Shown here: in pieces, positions 33,851 to 43,246 of the stretch | How the letters are laid out: each line of letters opens with the position of its first letter | Position numbering within the stretch: position 1 is the first letter of the stretch | Assembly (NCBI GenBank): GCA_021323865.1 | Contig: JAJPKF010000019.1 | Location: forward strand, 256,747-320,746 | Source of the DNA: Pseudomonadota bacterium | GTDB lineage: Bacteria > Chloroflexota > UBA5177 > JAJPKF01 | Reading direction: 5' to 3' | DNA length: 64,000 nucleotides | Notes under the pieces: generated by a model | Told to the model about the DNA's origin: nothing | Database searches by the model: none | What the model saw: the letters and a program-made list of their open reading frames with translations, nothing else | Translations under genes and position numbers: made by a program

Positions 33851-35014
33851 ATGACGATTCTGAGAGCGAATACGATTTCCGATGAGGAAGCGCTGCGGCT
33901 CCGGGCTCGCTTCCCCATCTTCGAGAGCAAGCGGTACCTCAACACCTGCTCACTCGGACCGGTGAGCGATGAGTCGCTCGCGGCGCTCCAAGAGTATGGC
34001 CGGGACTGGGCTCGATTCGGGGCGCCGGCCTGGTGGGAAGCATGGATACCGCGAATCGAGGAAGTTCGCGCCCAGTTTGCGCGCCTGATCGGATGCACCT
34101 CGGAGGTAGTTGCCATCCATCACTCCATCTCCTCGGCGCTTTCCACGGTTGCCAGCAGCATTGATTACACACACCGTCGGAAGGTGATCGTTGCAGAGCT
34201 GGATTTCCCCACCATTGCCTATCAATGGCTCGCCAGGTCGGATGTGGAGGTGGTCTTCGCGCTTAGCAATAACGGTGTGACGGTGCCCCTGGATGAGTAT
34301 GAGCGTCTGATCGACGACCAGACGGCAGCCGTCGCCACTTCGCACGTCTTCTACGCCACCGGGGCCGTACAGGACGTGAGATCCATCGCCGAGATTGCAC
34401 GGAGACGCGGAGCTCTGTCCATTGTCGACGGGTACCACGCCGTCGGGGTCATGCCGGTCGACGTTCCGAGTCTCGACCCCGACTTCTATCTCGGAGGGAC
34501 CCTGAAGTGGGTCTGTGGCGGCCCTGGGCTGACGTTTATCGCCGTTTCTCCCCGGGTTGCGCCCGAGACCCGGCCGGGGGCCACCGGCTGGTTCGCCGCC
34601 GCCGATCAATTCGCCTTTCAGACTCGAACGTTCGCTCCGGCCGACACAGCAAACCGGTTTCAGATGGGCACACCCGCGGTGGGAACCGTCTACGCCGCGG
34701 GACCGGCCCTCAAGCTCTTGTTGGATCTCGGAATGGACCGCGTATGGGAGCGCGACCAGGCCCTCACAAGCCGCCTCGTCGACCACGCCAGCGCCCGTGG
34801 TCTCCGCCTGGCGTCACCCCTCGACGCCGTCTCGAGAGGGAGCATCGTGCTTCTGCAAGCCTCGGATCCAGCGTCAGTCGTCGAGCATCTCGGACGCCAA
34901 GGCATCATAGTCGACGCTCGCCCCGGAAAGGTGCGACTTTCACCGCACTTCTACAACACGGAGTCGGATGTTGACGAGGCAGTTGAGGCGGCAGCCAGGG
35001 CAATCCGCACCTGA
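33851..35014 (+). CDS. Class V aminotransferase-like PLP enzyme
   Basis: 387 residues. Fold-type I PLP enzyme of the cysteine desulfurase/kynureninase/isopenicillin-N-epimerase group. PLP-holding Asp is in LSIVDGYHAVGV and the Schiff-base Lys in YLGGTLKWVCGGPG. There is no desulfurase active-site Cys loop like those of SufS/NifS, so sulfur transfer is unlikely. Substrate unknown. A GC-rich hairpin (GGGCC/GGCCC near 35020) follows. Confidence 0.88.
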   Translation: MTILRANTISDEEALRLRARFPIFESKRYLNTCSLGPVSDESLAALQEYGRDWARFGAPAWWEAWIPRIEEVRAQFARLIGCTSEVVAIHHSISSALSTVASSIDYTHRRKVIVAELDFPTIAYQWLARSDVEVVFALSNNGVTVPLDEYERLIDDQTAAVATSHVFYATGAVQDVRSIAEIARRRGALSIVDGYHAVGVMPVDVPSLDPDFYLGGTLKWVCGGPGLTFIAVSPRVAPETRPGATGWFAAADQFAFQTRTFAPADTANRFQMGTPAVGTVYAAGPALKLLLDLGMDRVWERDQALTSRLVDHASARGLRLASPLDAVSRGSIVLLQASDPASVVEHLGRQGIIVDARPGKVRLSPHFYNTESDVDEAVEAAARAIRT

Positions 35015-35119
35015 GCCCGGGCCCGAAGAAGGCCCGACGCTCAATCCCGGCACTGCTGCCGTCTTGCTCCAAGTGTCTGCCGACGACCGATGTAGCGAAT
35101 GCCGCCGGAAGAGCCTGAC

Positions 35120-35527
35120 TTATTCCCTAGATGGGGCAAGTAGTGAGAGCATCCGGTTGAGGCGGTCAACCGCGGTTCGGGCCACCTTTTCGGCTGCGGC
35201 GCGAGATGGAGCATCCGCCTCTCGAAGCCACGCCTGGAGATCTTCCTCTGATACATCCGACCACTTGGCGTCGTGACGGAGGCGAAGCTCCACCCGGCGG
35301 ACTGGATTTTGTGATGCTCGCCGCCGGACGGGCGGCTCCGCTGGGTCGCGGCCCATCTCGCGACCCAGCTCCTCAACCTGTACGGTGCGCAGAAATGGAT
35401 TGCGCTCCTTACCGCCGTAGCTGGTGAGCCGGCCATCCGCGACCCACTGCAGCACGTCAGCAACGGGCACGCCCAGCATCTCGGCCGCGAACGTAGCGTC
35501 GACGAACGGAAACGCTCTCTGTCCCAA
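35120..35527 (-). CDS. Hypothetical protein with HTH-like N-terminus (135 aa)
   Basis: Residues 8-40 (FVDATFAAEMLGVPVADVLQ, WVADGRL) resemble an excisionase/MerR-type HTH that reads a small DNA helix; the rest is charged and helical (DVSEEDLQAWLREADAPSRA). Follows another small minus-strand gene by 19 bases. No clear family. Confidence 0.55.
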   Translation of the reverse strand: MGQRAFPFVDATFAAEMLGVPVADVLQWVADGRLTSYGGKERNPFLRTVQVEELGREMGRDPAEPPVRRRASQNPVRRVELRLRHDAKWSDVSEEDLQAWLREADAPSRAAAEKVARTAVDRLNRMLSLLAPSRE

Positions 35528-35546
35528 AGGGCTTACGCGCTCTCGC

Positions 35547-35786
35547 CTAGGCGGTTACGGGAGTGGGCCGGCAGCGCCCTTCCCACTTTTGATTGTCCAT
35601 TGGCGATATCACATCGTGCTTTGGCGCAGCGGTTTGCACGCACAGCAGGGCGTCTCGAGGAGTGGCCGCGTAGAAGGGACCTTGGGACTTGATCGCCGGC
35701 TGAAATGCGGACGCGTGCGGGGCCATCGTTTCGTCGTGCCAGATCCAGAACGGCTTCAGCTGGACGCCACAGGAACACTGTTGCAC
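35547..35786 (-). CDS. Small hypothetical protein (79 aa)
   Basis: GTG at 35786 with GGAGG exactly 5 bases upstream, which favours it over the overlapping frame at 35533-35778. Contains QQCSCGV and PFWIWHDETMAPH, plus a polar tail. Composition differs from typical enzymes; may be a small regulator or membrane-independent peptide. No family recognised. Confidence 0.45.
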   Translation of the reverse strand: MQQCSCGVQLKPFWIWHDETMAPHASAFQPAIKSQGPFYAATPRDALLCVQTAAPKHDVISPMDNQKWEGRCRPTPVTA

Positions 35787-35867
35787 CTTGTCCTCCGGGT
35801 GCAGATAGGCACCAATCTCATGGTGACCATCCGGCTATGCCGGCGTCAAGGGCTTTGAACGTCGCGA

Positions 35868-36263
35868 TTAAATCTCCGCCGACGCGGCATGGCGCCTCTG
35901 CCGGCTTTCGATCGTCGACTGGCACTCCACACAGGTCACCGCCATCGGCCGTGCCATGAGGCGCTTCTCGGCAATGGGCTTGCCACATACCTCACATGTT
36001 CCGTAGCCCCCATCGTCCATCCGTTGAAGCGCCCGATTGATGTCGTCCAACTCCAGCTCTAAGTTCGCGAGCAGTGTCATGTCCTTTTCCCGCTCGTGGA
36101 GCGCGCTGGCATCGTCGGCCATGTGGTTATCGTAGGCGTCGTTCTCGTCTTCGAGGTACGTCGTCGCCTTTACGGCGTCTCTCAGGGGCGCGATCTCCCC
36201 TTCGAGGCGCTCACGGTCCGCTTGCAAACGATTTCGTAGCTCAGTCTTGAGCGTCTCGTCCAT
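35868..36263 (-). CDS. DksA/TraR-type zinc-finger protein
   Basis: 131 residues. Coiled-coil N-terminus (LRNRLQADRERLEGEIAPLR) with acidic DNHMADDASALHER, then the zinc finger CEVCGKPIAEKRLMARP with a second pair in CVECQ. Family members bind RNA polymerase through its secondary channel and adjust stable-RNA promoters. Short spacing from the erpA-like gene upstream (about 97 bases). Confidence 0.9.
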   Translation of the reverse strand: MDETLKTELRNRLQADRERLEGEIAPLRDAVKATTYLEDENDAYDNHMADDASALHEREKDMTLLANLELELDDINRALQRMDDGGYGTCEVCGKPIAEKRLMARPMAVTCVECQSTIESRQRRHAASAEI

Positions 36264-36360
36264 GGACGGCTCCTCCTCCCGGCCTCCTCACGAAGCCGGA
36301 GAAAATGTGCTCAGCTACTTAGCACAACACGGGCCGCGTTCAAGCGCCTGCCGAACGAGG

Positions 36361-36720
36361 CTAGGCGCCGCAGGGTCGCGGTGCGCCATCTCCCGAGGCA
36401 GAGGTGAACGACTGACCGCACGAGCAGTTGCTGACCGCGTTGGGGTTGTGGACGGTAAATCCGCCCCCCATCAGGCTGTCTACATAGTCAATCTCGGCGC
36501 CCTCCAGATACTGGGCGCTGAACTCGTCGACGTAAAGCTGAATGCCGTCCTGCTTCTGGATCTCGTCGCCATCCATGGCGGAGTCCTCGAAGCGCATGCC
36601 GTACTGGAAGCCCGAGCAACCGCCCGGGGCCACGAAGACCCGGAGCCCGAGATCCGTCAAGCCCTGTTGCTCCATGAGCGTTCTGAGCTGACTGGCCGCG
36701 GGTTGGGTGATGGTGATCAT
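36361..36720 (-). CDS. A-type iron-sulfur carrier (ErpA/IscA/HesB)
   Basis: 119 residues. The start at 36720 is chosen because AGGAG lies 5 bases upstream of MITITQP; an upstream ATG adds only five residues. Three conserved cysteines are seen in GGCSGFQYGM and NCSCGQSF, with YVDSLMGGGFTVHNPNA. The product delivers iron-sulfur clusters to apoproteins; which (ErpA or SufA type) is not certain. Confidence 0.92.
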   Translation of the reverse strand: MITITQPAASQLRTLMEQQGLTDLGLRVFVAPGGCSGFQYGMRFEDSAMDGDEIQKQDGIQLYVDEFSAQYLEGAEIDYVDSLMGGGFTVHNPNAVSNCSCGQSFTSASGDGAPRPCGA

Positions 36721-36754
36721 TGAAGCTCCTTGCATGGGCCACGCCCACTGACTG

Positions 36755-36784
36755 AGGCTATCATCGGGGCAAAGTTGCTGTCAA
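36755..36784 (-). promoter_or_regulatory. Sigma70-type promoter of the iron-sulfur carrier gene
   Basis: On the minus strand TTGACA (36784-36779) and TAGCCT (36760-36755) are 18 bases apart, with a T-run just before the -35. The expected start of transcription near 36748 gives a short leader to the ATG at 36720. Confidence 0.55.
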
Positions 36785-36807
36785 AAAGGAAGTAAACCTG
36801 AGTGGAC

Positions 36808-38199
36808 TCAGCGCCGGTATCGACCCCTGCCGGTGCTTCGGTCCTTGTTCAGCTTTCGGTTGAGATGGAGGCCCTCGAGGATGAATTCGACAGCCGACGC
36901 GATGAGAGCCGGGTTGCCCGCGGCACTCAATTTGGTCACTGCAGCCTTCATTCCCGGCAGCTTGAACGCCTCCTGGGCATAGTTCATGGACGGCAACATC
37001 TCGCCGACTTCAATCGTGAGCCCGTTCTCGAACCCACGAATCACATCGTCGAACTCCTGGACAAGGAAGTAGCGGTTGAAGACGTTCACAATGGCGGTCT
37101 GGATGAGCTTGTCGACGATCTTATCCGGGTTGGCCTCACCAACGGCCTCCAGCTCGATCTTTCCGGTGGTGGAGGCGAGGATCGCGTGCAGGTCGCTAAT
37201 CCGGGGGACGACCGTGTCCTCGTGGAGCCGGATGGAGCGCTTGAGCGCGTTGCTGACGACGTTCTCGTAGTTGGAGATCGAGACACGCACGCTCACGCCG
37301 GAGCGCTGGCTCACGTCGGCGCTCTTGCGGGCCAGGTGTGTTACCTCGGCAACGATTTCACGAATGTATTGGGGAATTGCGATCTCATGCTCCCCGTCGG
37401 GAACCGAACGCTCACGTTCCATGATTTCGATTTCGAGATCGGTGGTTCTGGGGTAGTGCGTCCGGATCTCGGAGCCGCAGCGGTCCTTCAGGGGAGTGAT
37501 GATGCGGCCTCGATTGGTGTAGTCCTCGGGATTGGCCGACGCCACCACGAACACGTCCAGCGGCAGGCGGATCTTGTAGCCGCGAATCTGGACGTCCCGC
37601 TCTTCCATGATGTTGAGCAATCCCACCTGGATCCGCTCGGCGAGATCGGGCAGCTCGTTGATGCAGAAGATGCCGCGGTTCGTGCGTGGGATCAGCCCGA
37701 AATGGATGGTCTGCTCGTCGGCGAGATACCGGCCCTCGGCGACCTTGATCGGGTCGACTTCTCCGATGAGGTCGGCGATGGTTGTGTCGGGCGTTGCCAG
37801 CTTCTCTCCGTACCGTAGGTCTCGCGGCAGCCAGTCGATGAGGGTCTCGTCACCGCGTTCGGCCACGCGCTCCCTACACACGGCGCAGATGGGCTCAAAC
37901 GGAGCGTCGTTGATCTCGCAGCCGGCAATCACCGGTATCTCGGGGTCCAGGAGGTTGACAAGCCCTCGTGCCAGGCGCGTCTTCGCCTGACCGCGCTCCC
38001 CAAGCAGGATCATGTCCTGACCGGAGAGAATCGCGTTCTCGATTTGGGGAAGGACAGTCGCGTCGTAACCGACAATTTCGGGGAAGATCGGCTCTTCGGC
38101 CGCCAGCTTTCGGAGGAGATTCTCTCGCATCTCCTCCTTGACCGTTCGGTGCCGGTATCCGCTGTCTCGAAGCTCGGCGATGGTGGCGGCGGTTGGCAT
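36808..38199 (-). CDS. MoxR/magnesium-chelatase-type AAA+ ATPase
   Basis: 463 residues from ATG 38199; a TTG 10 codons upstream is possible. Walker A LGERGQAKTRL, a Cys-rich insert (CEINDAPFEPICAVCRERV), Walker B-like GIFCINELPDLAERIQVGL (Asn in place of the usual Asp), sensor-1 VVASANPEDYTNRGRIITPL and C-terminal helical domain. Homologues act with von Willebrand A proteins as metal-insertion or remodelling chaperones; no VWA gene is adjacent. Function inferred at family level only. Confidence 0.85.
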   Translation of the reverse strand: MPTAATIAELRDSGYRHRTVKEEMRENLLRKLAAEEPIFPEIVGYDATVLPQIENAILSGQDMILLGERGQAKTRLARGLVNLLDPEIPVIAGCEINDAPFEPICAVCRERVAERGDETLIDWLPRDLRYGEKLATPDTTIADLIGEVDPIKVAEGRYLADEQTIHFGLIPRTNRGIFCINELPDLAERIQVGLLNIMEERDVQIRGYKIRLPLDVFVVASANPEDYTNRGRIITPLKDRCGSEIRTHYPRTTDLEIEIMERERSVPDGEHEIAIPQYIREIVAEVTHLARKSADVSQRSGVSVRVSISNYENVVSNALKRSIRLHEDTVVPRISDLHAILASTTGKIELEAVGEANPDKIVDKLIQTAIVNVFNRYFLVQEFDDVIRGFENGLTIEVGEMLPSMNYAQEAFKLPGMKAAVTKLSAAGNPALIASAVEFILEGLHLNRKLNKDRSTGRGRYRR

Positions 38200-38293
38200 G
38201 CTGGGCACGCTCCAGGAATGCAGACTCAATCGGACGGCCGGGCGGGTTCTGTTGGACCGATTTTACACCGAGATCCGGCGATTTTCTGAGTGT

Positions 38294-39241
38294 TTACGGG
38301 CCGCCCGGGCCCTTCAAATGCTCATCAATGAGACGTAGGGTGTTGTTCAAGAGCGAGGGAGAGCCGGCGTCGAGCCGGAACGGTTTCAGCTGGTGACGGA
38401 ACCATGTCTCCTGACGCCGAATCAAGTGGTGGGTGGCCAGCTGGTATCGGTGAATGGCCTCGACTCGGGTCAAGGAACCCTCGAGGTGGGCGATCGCCTG
38501 ACCATAGGCGAGCCCCCGAAGCACGGGGAGGGTGGGGAGGAACCCCATCTGCAACACAGATCGCGTCTCCTCGACGAGCCCCTCAGAGAACTGCTGTTCG
38601 CAGCGCTGATCTGCCCGTGCATACAGCCGACCGCGATCCAGCTCGAGAGACAAGACAAGCGCAGGAACAGCGGAACCGGCCACGGAGTCGATCGGCCTCC
38701 CGGTATGTTCGAGAATCTCGAGCGCCCGGACGAGTCTTCGGCAGTTGGCAGCATCGATCCGTGCGGCTGTTTCAGGGTCGAGCCCTCGGATTCGCTCCAG
38801 GGCTGCTTCGGGGCTGCTTTGAACCTCAGCTTCCAACCGCGCCCGACGCGCCTCATTCCACGGGACGTGTGGAAACCTTCTGCCTTGGAGAAGCGCGGTG
38901 GCGTAGTAGCCGGTCCCACCGACCAAGAGGGCGATGCGTCCCCGTTGGGCAATATCGTGCAATGCCGAATCGGCGTCTTCAACGAACCTCGCCACGCTGT
39001 AGGACTCGTCCGGCTCAAGGATATCGATGAGGTGGTGCGGCACCCGCCGCTGTTCGTCGGGTGTCGGCTTGGCCGTACCGATGGAGAGATGGCGGTAGAT
39101 CTGGCGGGAGTCAACCGATATGATCTCGACCGGCAGTCGCTCGGCGATCTGCATGGCAAGCCGACTCTTGCCGATGGCCGTTGGCCCCAGGATGGCCACC
39201 ACGGGATTCGCCGGTCGGTTCAGCCGGAGCTCATCTCCCAT
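38294..39241 (-). CDS. miaA: tRNA dimethylallyltransferase
   Basis: 315 residues. Adds dimethylallyl to A37 of tRNAs reading UNN codons. P-loop ILGPTAIGKSRLAMQ, DSRQIYRHLSIGTAKP, LVGGTGYYATALLQG and RRLVRALEILEHTGRP follow the family order. Overlaps folC by 22 bases. Confidence 0.96.
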   Translation of the reverse strand: MGDELRLNRPANPVVAILGPTAIGKSRLAMQIAERLPVEIISVDSRQIYRHLSIGTAKPTPDEQRRVPHHLIDILEPDESYSVARFVEDADSALHDIAQRGRIALLVGGTGYYATALLQGRRFPHVPWNEARRARLEAEVQSSPEAALERIRGLDPETAARIDAANCRRLVRALEILEHTGRPIDSVAGSAVPALVLSLELDRGRLYARADQRCEQQFSEGLVEETRSVLQMGFLPTLPVLRGLAYGQAIAHLEGSLTRVEAIHRYQLATHHLIRRQETWFRHQLKPFRLDAGSPSLLNNTLRLIDEHLKGPGGP

Positions 39242-40632
39242 TGCCCCTCCTGGAGCGACCGAAGGGCTGCCGCCACCACGTGAAAGGATCCGGTCACGAC
39301 AACCGGTGTCGACTGGCTGGCCCGAATGCCTGCCGCCCTGAGGCCGTCGGCCACCGAGGCAAACGACTCCACTGAGACTCCTGGAGCCCCCGCCTTAATG
39401 CGCTCCGCCAGTGCTTCGGCAGGCATGGCGCGCGGATGGTTCGCCTGAACGCAGATGAAGCCTTGGGCATTCGGGGACAGCGCTTGAGCGAAGGCGGCAT
39501 GGTCCTTGTCGGCCGCCATGCCCACGACGTAGTAGGGAGGCCGGCCGAGCACTTCTCTTACCGTGGCATCGAGCGCCCGGGCAGAGGCAACGTTGTGAGC
39601 CACGTCCGCGATGACCGGTGGCCCTTCGGCGAGCTGTTCAAAGCGGCCCCTCAGCGTGGCCCGCTGAAGTCCGTCGATGATGGTTTGAACGGGAACTGCA
39701 AGGCCCCGAGCCTCTGGAGAATCCTCACGGAACGCGTCTCGGAGCGCCGTCGCGAGTGACTGGCGCCCCTTCAACTTCTCGACCAGGCACGTGACCGCCA
39801 GCACCGCAGTACCCGCGTTCTCGGCTTGGTGCCGTCCTTGGAGCGGAAGAGTCAGCTCCATGCGCCGGCCTTCCACGCGCAGAATAACTCGCTGCGTGTG
39901 CCGCCCGGGCTCACGCCCCTCTATCCACACCCTCTCCCGCACCGGCCGCAATGTCGCCCCTGCCTCCTGGCTCCGGCGCACAATGGCGCGCTCCGCAACT
40001 GCTGACTGGAGGCCCATGACCACGGAGGTTCCAGGCTTGATAACTCCGGCTTTGTCCGTCGCGATCTCGGTTAGTGTCGACCCCAAGATCTCGGTGTGGT
40101 CGAGGCTTATCGGGGTGAGCACGATAACAGAGGGATGGCGCATGGCGTTCGTGGCATCCAGCGAGCCGCCCAACCCTGCTTCGACGATCGCAACCTCGAC
40201 TGCTTCCCGCCCGAACGCGACGAAGGCAAGGACCGTGAGCGCCTCGAACATGGTTATCTGGCCATGTCGCTCGCGTACGGATTCCACGGCCGGTTGAACT
40301 TGATCAAGCCATACGGACTGGAGGGCCTCCGATGGCATGGGGTGGCCCTGGACGGCGAATCGTTCATTCAAGTGGAGGAGGTGGGGCGAGGTGAAGGTGC
40401 CCACGTGGTATCCGGCGCCGGTGAGTATGGCCGTGAGCATTGCAGCCACAGAGCCTTTTCCCTTGGTGCCCACAACGTGAACAGTATGGAAGGAGTCTTC
40501 GGGATGTCCCAGCTCGGCCAGGAGTGCTCGTGTGCGGTCGAGTCGGAACGGCGTCTGACCGGGCGCTGCGCCTTGCTCGAAGTCGGGTAAGTCGCCAAGA
40601 AGCTCCCGCAGGCTCGCCGTTTTCACGGTCAT
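39220..40632 (-). CDS. folC: Dihydrofolate/folylpolyglutamate synthase
   Basis: 470 residues. Mur-ligase fold with HVVGTKGKGSVAAML (P-loop), FTSPHLLHLNERF, EAGLGGSLDATNA and SLDHTEILGSTL. Adds glutamate to dihydropteroate and folates. The start overlaps nothing; it begins 2 bases after the stop of the binding-protein gene, and its end overlaps miaA. Confidence 0.96.
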   Translation of the reverse strand: MTVKTASLRELLGDLPDFEQGAAPGQTPFRLDRTRALLAELGHPEDSFHTVHVVGTKGKGSVAAMLTAILTGAGYHVGTFTSPHLLHLNERFAVQGHPMPSEALQSVWLDQVQPAVESVRERHGQITMFEALTVLAFVAFGREAVEVAIVEAGLGGSLDATNAMRHPSVIVLTPISLDHTEILGSTLTEIATDKAGVIKPGTSVVMGLQSAVAERAIVRRSQEAGATLRPVRERVWIEGREPGRHTQRVILRVEGRRMELTLPLQGRHQAENAGTAVLAVTCLVEKLKGRQSLATALRDAFREDSPEARGLAVPVQTIIDGLQRATLRGRFEQLAEGPPVIADVAHNVASARALDATVREVLGRPPYYVVGMAADKDHAAFAQALSPNAQGFICVQANHPRAMPAEALAERIKAGAPGVSVESFASVADGLRAAGIRASQSTPVVVTGSFHVVAAALRSLQEGQWEMSSG

Positions 40633-40633
40633 C

Positions 40634-42160
40634 TCAGAAGGGATTCCGCAGGCTGAGACGAGTGTTCACGTACCAGTCCGGTGCGCCCTGAACAAGCCCG
40701 GCCGCATCTGCAACCAGGGACGGCCTCCGGAAGCCGTGGAGCATCGGAGGGAGGGAGCAGCGGTACTGCTCAGGTCGCAAACCGAGGGCGGCGCCGTCTC
40801 GAACCAAATCCACACCGTACTGGGCCCGCAGCCGATTTCGGCCTCGGGGGGATGGATTGGATTGGATGGCTCGGCTTAGCCGATTCAGTCGCGGGTCGTC
40901 CAGACGCGCGAAGTTGAGCGCGGACGATCGGCTCCAGATCCGACCGGGATCATACTCCGGCCCCCCGAAGTCCCAGTCGACGATGGCCGCGCCGAACGCT
41001 CCCGGATACAAGATGCTGCGGACCAAGGTCGGGAATGGCCGGCGAATCAATTTCACATGAAAGCCGGTTCGCCGCCAAGCTGCAACTACCGCATGAACAA
41101 GCCGGTTGAACAGGGGGTTGGTGGAAGCCGCCAAGGTCACCGTTGGGCTATGATGGCGCCGAGTCCAGTAGCCGTGGATGCGATGCCAACCTGCGCGGCG
41201 CAGGATGTCGGCAGGCCGGCCGAAGTGCACGTTCAAGCGCGTGGAGGGCCAGGTCGGGGTCGGGGTGACAGGCCCCAGAAAGCGGGCCACGGTCGCGATG
41301 AGCGCCATGCGCATGGCTGCGTAGCGCATGCCGCGTACATTGAGGATCAGACCAGCCAGTCGCGTGGTCGGCACGACGACGGCCGAGGCCGGCGAGAAGA
41401 AGCTCGAAGCGCATGCCAGTGCGGAGGAGCCGGCGGTGCCCGGGCCGACCGGCAATACGACCTGGGAAAGCCGGGGTTGGCCGGCTGACCCTGATTGTCC
41501 GGTTGCAGCGAGGGTAATCGTCCCCGGAGTCACCGCGTGAACCCGGAAGGCCCCGCTGCCGATGGGCCACATCGAGTGTGCAAACCCTGAGGGAACGATG
41601 CCCACAGTACTGTTCTGGACGAAGGTATAGTCCGGTCGGGGAAGGGTAAAGACGACGGTGCGGGCGTTGGGGGTATGGATCCGCATGCCCACCAGCTCGG
41701 GACGCTGATTCGGAAAGCCCGGCGACGCCAGTATCCGGTACGTATACGCGACATCCGAAGATGTGACTGAACGTCCATCCTGCCATCGGAGCCCGGAACG
41801 AAGGGAGAAGGTGAACGTCCGGCCGTGGTTTGATACGCTCCAACCCGAGCTGAGGGATGGCTGGTAGCTCCCCGTCGGCCCCAGCCTGGTCAAACCGGGA
41901 AAGGCCAATGATGTGGCCGCGACGTCGACGTCGGTGGACGCCAGAAGCGGATTGAGGAAGCGGGATGGAGCGGCGAGGTGGATGGTCAGCCTGCCGCCGG
42001 CAGCAGGGACGGTGTGGACGGCCGCCCGGGCAATGACTCCGGAAGCGGACGCCACGACCAGCACTGCAAGTCCCGTCAGGAGAGGGCGCGTCCACGATCG
42101 GCCCGTCGCTCCGGGTAGGGTTACGGTTCGGTGAAGCGGCCACGGAATGACGCGCGTCAT
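40634..42160 (-). CDS. Family 5 extracellular solute-binding protein (peptide/oligomer type)
   Basis: 508 residues. Hydrophobic N-terminal segment (LLTGLAVLVVASASGVIARA) without a lipobox Cys, so it is likely membrane-tethered or secreted. The binding domain shows LNPLLASTDVDVAATSLAFP, FSLRSGLRWQDGRSVTSSDV and FGAAIVDWDFGGPEYDPGRI, the SBP_bac_5 pattern. No permease or ATPase lies next to it, unusual for this class. Overlapping order with folC suggests cotranscription from secG. Confidence 0.85.
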   Translation of the reverse strand: MTRVIPWPLHRTVTLPGATGRSWTRPLLTGLAVLVVASASGVIARAAVHTVPAAGGRLTIHLAAPSRFLNPLLASTDVDVAATSLAFPGLTRLGPTGSYQPSLSSGWSVSNHGRTFTFSLRSGLRWQDGRSVTSSDVAYTYRILASPGFPNQRPELVGMRIHTPNARTVVFTLPRPDYTFVQNSTVGIVPSGFAHSMWPIGSGAFRVHAVTPGTITLAATGQSGSAGQPRLSQVVLPVGPGTAGSSALACASSFFSPASAVVVPTTRLAGLILNVRGMRYAAMRMALIATVARFLGPVTPTPTWPSTRLNVHFGRPADILRRAGWHRIHGYWTRRHHSPTVTLAASTNPLFNRLVHAVVAAWRRTGFHVKLIRRPFPTLVRSILYPGAFGAAIVDWDFGGPEYDPGRIWSRSSALNFARLDDPRLNRLSRAIQSNPSPRGRNRLRAQYGVDLVRDGAALGLRPEQYRCSLPPMLHGFRRPSLVADAAGLVQGAPDWYVNTRLSLRNPF

Positions 42161-42202
42161 GCCCAGACGAGCTGGCCTGACATTCCGGATGCCGGCCGGA
42201 TG

Positions 42203-42424
42203 CTAGTGGGTGGAGCGGACCAGGGCGAGCGAGACGACGATGAAGGCAATGGCGACGCCGATGGTCACGTTGAAGAGGATCTTCTCGGCGCCTCGCCGTG
42301 TATGGAAAACACTTCCTTCTTGGCCAAACACACTGCCGAGGCTCGTCCCACGCGACTGCATGAGGATCAGGGTGATGAGGGCTACGGCAAGAACCAGCTC
42401 AATGGTTCGGAGGGAGTCTGTCAT
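42203..42424 (-). CDS. secG: Preprotein translocase subunit SecG
   Basis: 73 residues. Two helices (IELVLAVALITLILMQS and VTIGVAIAFIVVSLALV) flank a loop with GTSLGSVFGQEGSVFHTRRG and AEKILF, as in SecG of the SecYEG channel. Start ATG at 42424. Upstream neighbour of the solute-binding protein gene on the same strand. Confidence 0.93.
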   Translation of the reverse strand: MTDSLRTIELVLAVALITLILMQSRGTSLGSVFGQEGSVFHTRRGAEKILFNVTIGVAIAFIVVSLALVRSTH

Positions 42425-42565
42425 GAATGTCCTACGTCAATATGGGTTCGTTCGCCACGGCTGGGCCACTGGCATTATGGCGCATCTATTGGTCGTGTCC
42501 CAAGCCATGGCATCGGCCGCGCGTTGGTATGGAGAGAGTCGCCGTCTTCAACGAGGCCACAAGCG

Positions 42566-43246
42566 TCATTGGGCAGCCGGATCAAGCAGCCCTGCCCGCA
42601 GCGCATAGCGAACCAGCTCGGATCGGTGCTGGAGGCCCAGCTTCTGCATGACCCGCTGTCGGTAGGTCTCGACGGTTTTGGGGCTCAGAAAGATCTGCTT
42701 ACCAATCTCCAAGGCCGAGTAGCCCTCGGCCGTGAGTCGGGCAACTTCGCGTTCACGGTCACTGAGAGTCTCCCGGATGTCCGTTTCGCGGCCCGCCTTG
42801 GCTCGTTCGAGATAGCCCCTGAGCAGCATCTTGGCCGCCAGCGGCTCGAGGAACACATCTCCTCGAGCAACGGTGCGTATGGCGTCGAGTAGGTCCGTGT
42901 GGGCGGACGATTTATTGACATAACCAGACCCGCCCACCTCCAGGACCGGTAAGAGATAGCGCTCCTCGGCGTGCACTGTCAGAATCAGGACCCGGGTCTC
43001 CTGGTTGAGTTGCGCGATCTCAGCGGTTGCCTCGAGGCCTCCTCCGGGCATCGAGATATCCATGACCACGACGTCGGGATGCAGCTCTCGCGTGAGCCGC
43101 ACCGCCTCGTCACGGTTCCCCGCTTCCGCGATGATCCGCAAATCATGCTGAGCGGCGAGCAGAGACTTGAGACCGGCCCGGACGACGGGATGGTCGTCGG
43201 CAATGAGAATCCGGATGGTGGTTGAAGGGCTGAGTACCGAGGTCAT
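42566..43246 (-). CDS. NarL/LuxR-type response regulator
   Basis: 226 residues. Receiver with IADDHPVVRAG (Asp pair), VVVMDISMPGGG (phospho-acceptor) and NKSSAHTD (Lys), then LuxR HTH LSDREREVARLTAEGYSALE and SPKTVETYRQRVMQKLG. It overlaps the kinase stop by 4 bases (ATGA), making a clear two-gene two-component system. Confidence 0.96.
   Translation of the reverse strand: MTSVLSPSTTIRILIADDHPVVRAGLKSLLAAQHDLRIIAEAGNRDEAVRLTRELHPDVVVMDISMPGGGLEATAEIAQLNQETRVLILTVHAEERYLLPVLEVGGSGYVNKSSAHTDLLDAIRTVARGDVFLEPLAAKMLLRGYLERAKAGRETDIRETLSDREREVARLTAEGYSALEIGKQIFLSPKTVETYRQRVMQKLGLQHRSELVRYALRAGLLDPAAQ

Noticed and set aside
35424-35858. Plus-strand open frame across the small minus-strand gene at 35547
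   Set aside because: The minus-strand frame has GGAGG at the right distance and fits the local operon direction; the plus frame has no ribosome site.
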